Shown here: positions 60,859 to 64,000 of the stretch, in pieces
Numbering within the stretch: the stretch's first letter is position 1
Layout: the number at the start of each line of letters is the position of its first letter
From: Pantoea cypripedii
GTDB taxonomy: Bacteria > Pseudomonadota > Gammaproteobacteria > Enterobacterales > Enterobacteriaceae
NCBI RefSeq assembly: GCF_011395035.1
Contig: NZ_CP024768.1
Coordinates: 1,559,332-1,623,331, forward strand
Reading direction: 5' to 3'
Length of the DNA: 64,000 bases
The notes under the pieces: model-generated
The model's input: only the letters and a program-made list of their open reading frames with translations
The model's database searches: none
Told to the model about the DNA's origin: nothing
Made by a program: the position numbers and the translations under genes

Positions 60859-61552
60859 CACCCCTTTGTTGCAGTGTCGTGACCTGTGTAAACGCTATCA
60901 GGAAGGCAGCGTGCAGACCGATGTGCTGCGCAACGTGGCTTTCAGCCTCCAGCCTGGCGAACTGACGGCGATCGTTGGCAGTTCCGGTTCCGGCAAAAGT
61001 ACCCTGTTGCACCTGCTGGGCGGTCTGGATGCGCCGACCTCCGGTGATGTGGTTTTCGACGGTAAATCGCTGAATGAGATGTCCTCTTCCGCGAAGGCCG
61101 AGCTGCGTAACCGCGAGCTGGGCTTTATCTATCAGTTTCACCACCTGCTACCGGACTTCACCGCGCTGGAAAACGTGGCGATGCCGTTGCTGATTGGCAA
61201 AAACCCTAAAGGTGAAGCAGAGGCTCGCGCCCGAGAGATGCTGGCGGCGGTCGGGCTGGAAAAACGCGCGGCGCATCGTCCCTCAGAGTTATCGGGTGGT
61301 GAAAGGCAGCGTGTGGCGATTGCCCGAGCGCTGGTGAATCGTCCGCGTCTGGTGATGGCCGATGAGCCGACCGGCAACCTTGATGCGCGTAACGCCGATG
61401 CGATCTTTGAGTTGCTGGGCGAACTGAATACCCGCCAGGGCACCGCCTTTCTGGTGGTGACGCATGATTTGCAGCTGGCAAAACGTCTCAGTCGTCAGAT
61501 GGAGATGCGTGACGGCCAGCTAAGCGAACATCTGACGCTGGGAGCGCTGTAA
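60851..61552 (+). CDS. lolD: Lipoprotein-releasing ATPase LolD
   Basis: 233 residues from the ATG at 60851. Walker A GSSGSGKST (43-51), LolD motif region GFIYQFHHLLPDFTALENV, signature LSGGERQRVAIAR, Walker B MADEPTGNLD. ATPase of LolCDE. Stop overlaps lolE start (TAATG). Confidence 0.97.
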   Translation: MSNTPLLQCRDLCKRYQEGSVQTDVLRNVAFSLQPGELTAIVGSSGSGKSTLLHLLGGLDAPTSGDVVFDGKSLNEMSSSAKAELRNRELGFIYQFHHLLPDFTALENVAMPLLIGKNPKGEAEARAREMLAAVGLEKRAAHRPSELSGGERQRVAIARALVNRPRLVMADEPTGNLDARNADAIFELLGELNTRQGTAFLVVTHDLQLAKRLSRQMEMRDGQLSEHLTLGAL

Positions 61553-62796
61553 TGACGCCTTCGTTATCCCTGCTGCTGGGGCTGCGCTTTAGCCGCGGCC
61601 GTCGGCGTGGCGGCATGGTGTCGCTGATCTCCATTATCTCAACGGTGGGTATCGCGTTGGGTGTGGCGGTGCTGATCATCGGCTTAAGTGCGATGAACGG
61701 CTTCGAACGTGAACTCAACAGCCGCATTCTGGCGGTGGTGCCTCATGGGGAAATCGAGCCGGTTAATCAGCCGTTCCGTAACTGGCAGCCGATGATTGCC
61801 CCGATTGAGCAGGTGCCGGGCATCGCGGCGGCAGCGCCTTATGTGAACTTCACCGGGCTGATTGAGAGCGGTGCGAAACTCCAGGCTTTGCAGGTGAAGG
61901 GCGTTGATCCGCAACAGGAACCGCGTCTGAGCGCACTGCCGCGTTTCGTGGCCGATAATGCCTGGTCGCAGTTCGCGGCCGGTAAACAGCAAATCATCCT
62001 CGGCGGCGGTATCGCGACGTCGCTGAAGGTGAAGCAGGGTGACTGGATCACCATCATGATCCCCAATAATGACGGCCAGAATAAGCTGCTGGAACCCAAA
62101 CGTATTCGTTTGCAGGTGAGCGGTATTCTGCAACTGAGCGGGATGCTTGACCACAGCCTGGCGCTGGTGCCGCTGGCGGATGCGCAGAACTATCTGGATA
62201 TGGGGGATAGCGTCAGCGGTATCGCGCTGAAGATGAACGACCCGTTCAAAGCACAGAAGCTGGTGCGTGATGCCGGTGAAGTGACCCATTCTTATGTCTA
62301 TATCCGCAGCTGGATTGGTACTTACGGTTATATGTATCGTGATATCCAGATGATTCGCGCCATTATGTATCTGGCGATGGTGCTGGTGATTGGCGTAGCC
62401 TGCTTCAATATCGTGTCAACGCTGGTGATGGCGGTGAAGGACAAAAGCAGCGATATCGCGGTGCTGCGTACCCTCGGTGCCAAAGACGGGTTAATCCGTG
62501 CCATTTTTATCTGGTACGGGCTGCTGGCCGGGTTGCTGGGCAGCGTAAGCGGCGTGGTGGTCGGCGTGGTGGTGGCGTTGAATCTGACGCCGATTATGCG
62601 CGGGCTGGAACATCTCACCGGCCATCAGCTGCTGGCAGGGGATATCTATTTTATCGATTTTCTGCCGTCGGAACTGCACTGGCTGGATGTATTCTCGGTG
62701 CTGGCCACCGCGATAATTTTGAGCCTGCTCGCCAGCTGGTATCCGGCGCGACGCGCCAGCCGCATCGATCCGGCCCGTGTGTTGAGCGGGCAATAA
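61552..62796 (+). CDS. lolE: Lipoprotein-releasing ABC transporter permease LolE
   Basis: 414 residues. RFSRGRRRGGMVSLISIIST near the start and MVLVIGVACFNIVSTLVMAV, KDKSSDIAVLRTLGAKDG typical of LolE. Partner of LolC. In E. coli nagK follows; here the next gene is cobB, 55 bases on. Confidence 0.96.
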   Translation: MTPSLSLLLGLRFSRGRRRGGMVSLISIISTVGIALGVAVLIIGLSAMNGFERELNSRILAVVPHGEIEPVNQPFRNWQPMIAPIEQVPGIAAAAPYVNFTGLIESGAKLQALQVKGVDPQQEPRLSALPRFVADNAWSQFAAGKQQIILGGGIATSLKVKQGDWITIMIPNNDGQNKLLEPKRIRLQVSGILQLSGMLDHSLALVPLADAQNYLDMGDSVSGIALKMNDPFKAQKLVRDAGEVTHSYVYIRSWIGTYGYMYRDIQMIRAIMYLAMVLVIGVACFNIVSTLVMAVKDKSSDIAVLRTLGAKDGLIRAIFIWYGLLAGLLGSVSGVVVGVVVALNLTPIMRGLEHLTGHQLLAGDIYFIDFLPSELHWLDVFSVLATAIILSLLASWYPARRASRIDPARVLSGQ

Positions 62797-62851
62797 CCGC
62801 AAACCAGCGCAACCGCGGCAGAGCAGCGGTTGCGCAGATTAAGGAGCCTTT

Positions 62852-63685
62852 ATGCGCACACTCCGTCGCCGCGTTCGACTCGCTCGCTATAAAAAGACGC
62901 GCCGTAAAGTGCATCAGCGTTTTCGTCAGCGTATTTTTGAGCGCGATCGTAAAGCGGAGCTGGCAGCGCACCCGCTGCCGCATGTGGTGGTGCTGACCGG
63001 GGCAGGCATTTCGGCTGAGTCGGGCATTCGTACCTTTCGTGCTGCCGATGGTTTATGGGAAGAGCACCGGGTTGAGGATGTGGCGACGCCGGAAGGTTTC
63101 CGGCGCGATCCGGCGCTGGTGCAGGCGTTCTACAATGCGCGCCGTCGCCAGCTGCAACAGCCTGAGATCCAGCCGAACGCGGCACACCGGGCGCTGGCTG
63201 AGCTGGAGCAGGTGCTGGGGGATAACTTCCTGCTGGTGACGCAGAATATTGATGATTTGCACGAACGTGCCGGGAGCCAGCGTGTGCTGCATATGCACGG
63301 TGAGCTGCTGAAGGTGCGCTGCGTCAGTAGCGGCCAGGTGATTGACTGGCAAGAGGATCTCACCCCGGACGATCGCTGTACCTGCTGTCAGTTCCACTCA
63401 CTGCTGCGTCCGCACGTGGTGTGGTTTGGCGAAATGCCGCTGGGTATGGAAGAGATTTATCAGGCGCTGGACCGCGCGAATCTGTTTATTGCCATCGGCA
63501 CCTCCGGCCACGTCTATCCGGCCGCCGGTTTTGTCCATGAGGCGAAAGTGCAGGGGGCGCATACCGTGGAACTCAATCTGGAACCGAGTCAGGTGGGTAA
63601 CGAGTTTGCCGAGAGCCAGTATGGTCTGGCAAGCGAAGTGGTCCCGGCGTTTGTGCACACCTTTCTGCGCGGTCTATACAAATAA
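62852..63685 (+). CDS. cobB: NAD-dependent protein deacylase CobB (sirtuin)
   Basis: 277 residues, long isoform with a basic N-terminal extension (about 1-37, RTLRRRVRLARYKKTRRK). GAGISAESGIRTFRA, TQNIDDLHE and HMHGEL are the NAD site and catalytic histidine; zinc cysteines RC...CTCC. Y and R residues for succinyl-lysine (FYNARRRQL) are present, so it should desuccinylate too. No methionine sits at the usual short-isoform start, so a short form would need a different codon. Confidence 0.96.
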   Translation: MRTLRRRVRLARYKKTRRKVHQRFRQRIFERDRKAELAAHPLPHVVVLTGAGISAESGIRTFRAADGLWEEHRVEDVATPEGFRRDPALVQAFYNARRRQLQQPEIQPNAAHRALAELEQVLGDNFLLVTQNIDDLHERAGSQRVLHMHGELLKVRCVSSGQVIDWQEDLTPDDRCTCCQFHSLLRPHVVWFGEMPLGMEEIYQALDRANLFIAIGTSGHVYPAAGFVHEAKVQGAHTVELNLEPSQVGNEFAESQYGLASEVVPAFVHTFLRGLYK

Positions 63686-63708
63686 TCGTCAGGTCGGCAT
63701 AAAGGTAC

Positions 63709-64000
63709 GACCGGGCACATGGGTAACAGATCAGACCGGGCACATAGGTAACACATTTGTGCTCAGTCTATCCGGATAATACGTCTTTCAGACCGGTCGT
63801 AATACGCCAGGATCAGCCTGTCGAAGAGGATGACGTCCAGACCGTCATCCACTTCAACGAACCGCACATATTCTCCTCTCAGCGCTGCACTCACGAACAG
63901 CCTTCCTCCCAGACAGATATCTCCTTTTATTCCCACAAGGCGCAACTTCGACCCTTCCGGATAGCTCACCTCTGGCACTTTGCCATCCCACTGCCGTGCT
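63709..64000. mobile_element. IS481-type insertion sequence, end fragment
   Basis: Begins with two direct copies of GACCGGGCACATrGGTAACA (63709-63728 and 63734-63753, r = G or A), 25 bases apart, then the 3' end of a leftward transposase. The element runs past the window. The terminal doublet probably marks the IS end and transposase-binding sites. Confidence 0.7.
63763..64000 (-). CDS. IS481-family transposase, C-terminal part (5' end outside window)
   Basis: About 78 residues; the frame is open to the window edge (ARQWDGKVPEVSYPEGSK). The C-terminal domain pattern YPEG...RLVG..GDI.LGGR.FVS.AL.GE.V is that of IS481/ISNCY integrase-type transposases, which carry an SH3-like tail after the DDE core. 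A GTG at 63978 is internal and not the gene start. Confidence 0.7.
   Translation of the reverse strand, partial: ARQWDGKVPEVSYPEGSKLRLVGIKGDICLGGRLFVSAALRGEYVRFVEVDDGLDVILFDRLILAYYDRSERRIIRID

Noticed and set aside
1..64000. CRISPR arrays, tRNA or rRNA genes, prophage genes
   Set aside because: None recognised on either strand; the repeats seen are the palindromes after murJ and the IS end repeats only.

Overview
The window is a stretch of enterobacterial chromosome. Gene order from bssS to cobB follows the E. coli 23-25 min region almost gene for gene (bssS-dinI-pyrC-yceB-grxB-mdtH-rimJ-yceH-mviM-murJ-flgNMA-flgBCDEFGHIJKL-rne-rluC-yceFD-rpmF-plsX-fabHDG-acpP-fabF-pabC-mltG-tmk-holB-tatD-ptsG-hinT-ycfL-lpoB-thiK-nagZ-ycfP-ndh-ycfJ-mfd-lolCDE-cobB). 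Protein divergence from E. coli, the pectin-breakdown pair with its KdgR-type operator, and the overall base composition suggest a plant-associated Erwiniaceae member (Pantoea/Erwinia-like). Genus is an inference.

Region by region. 1-3308: the C-terminal end of a trimeric autotransporter adhesin, followed by an unrecognised exported protein and a DsbA-like thiol oxidoreductase in one direction. 3388-8455 (minus): bssS, a small unknown gene, SOS gene dinI with its LexA box, pyrC with a PurR box and leader hairpin, lipoprotein yceB, grxB and efflux gene mdtH. 8703-12533 (plus): rimJ, yceH, mviM and the lipid II flippase murJ. 12620-24195: the flg locus, with flgAMN leftward and flgBCDEFGHIJ plus flgKL rightward; an FlhDC site and two FliA promoters can be read directly. 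24348-27611: rne with a long leader. 28186-36023: rluC, yceF, then the yceD-rpmF-plsX-fabHDG-acpP-fabF lipid and ribosome block. 36148-40396: pabC-mltG-tmk-holB-tatD, tightly overlapped. 40685-42118: ptsG with Mlc, CRP and SgrS sites conserved. 42150-44891 (minus): a rhamnogalacturonide transporter/hydrolase pair (rhiTN-like) inserted between ptsG and hinT. 45252-51412: hinT to ycfJ.

The accessory highlight is 51694-55567 (minus). A CvaA-like membrane fusion protein and a CvaB-like peptidase-ABC exporter overlap, and a short divergent-composition gap later comes a 71-residue peptide with a microcin-type double-glycine leader. The predicted mature peptide has 52 residues, no charged, aromatic or cysteine residues, and an 11-residue glycine repeat. 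This looks like an uncharacterised exported glycine-zipper microcin or surface peptide. No convincing immunity gene is visible. The cluster occupies the place where E. coli carries comR-bhsA-ldtC, between ycfJ and mfd.

55681-63685 holds mfd, a small unknown gene, lolCDE and cobB (nagK, present between lolE and cobB in E. coli, is absent). The right edge enters an IS481-type insertion sequence.
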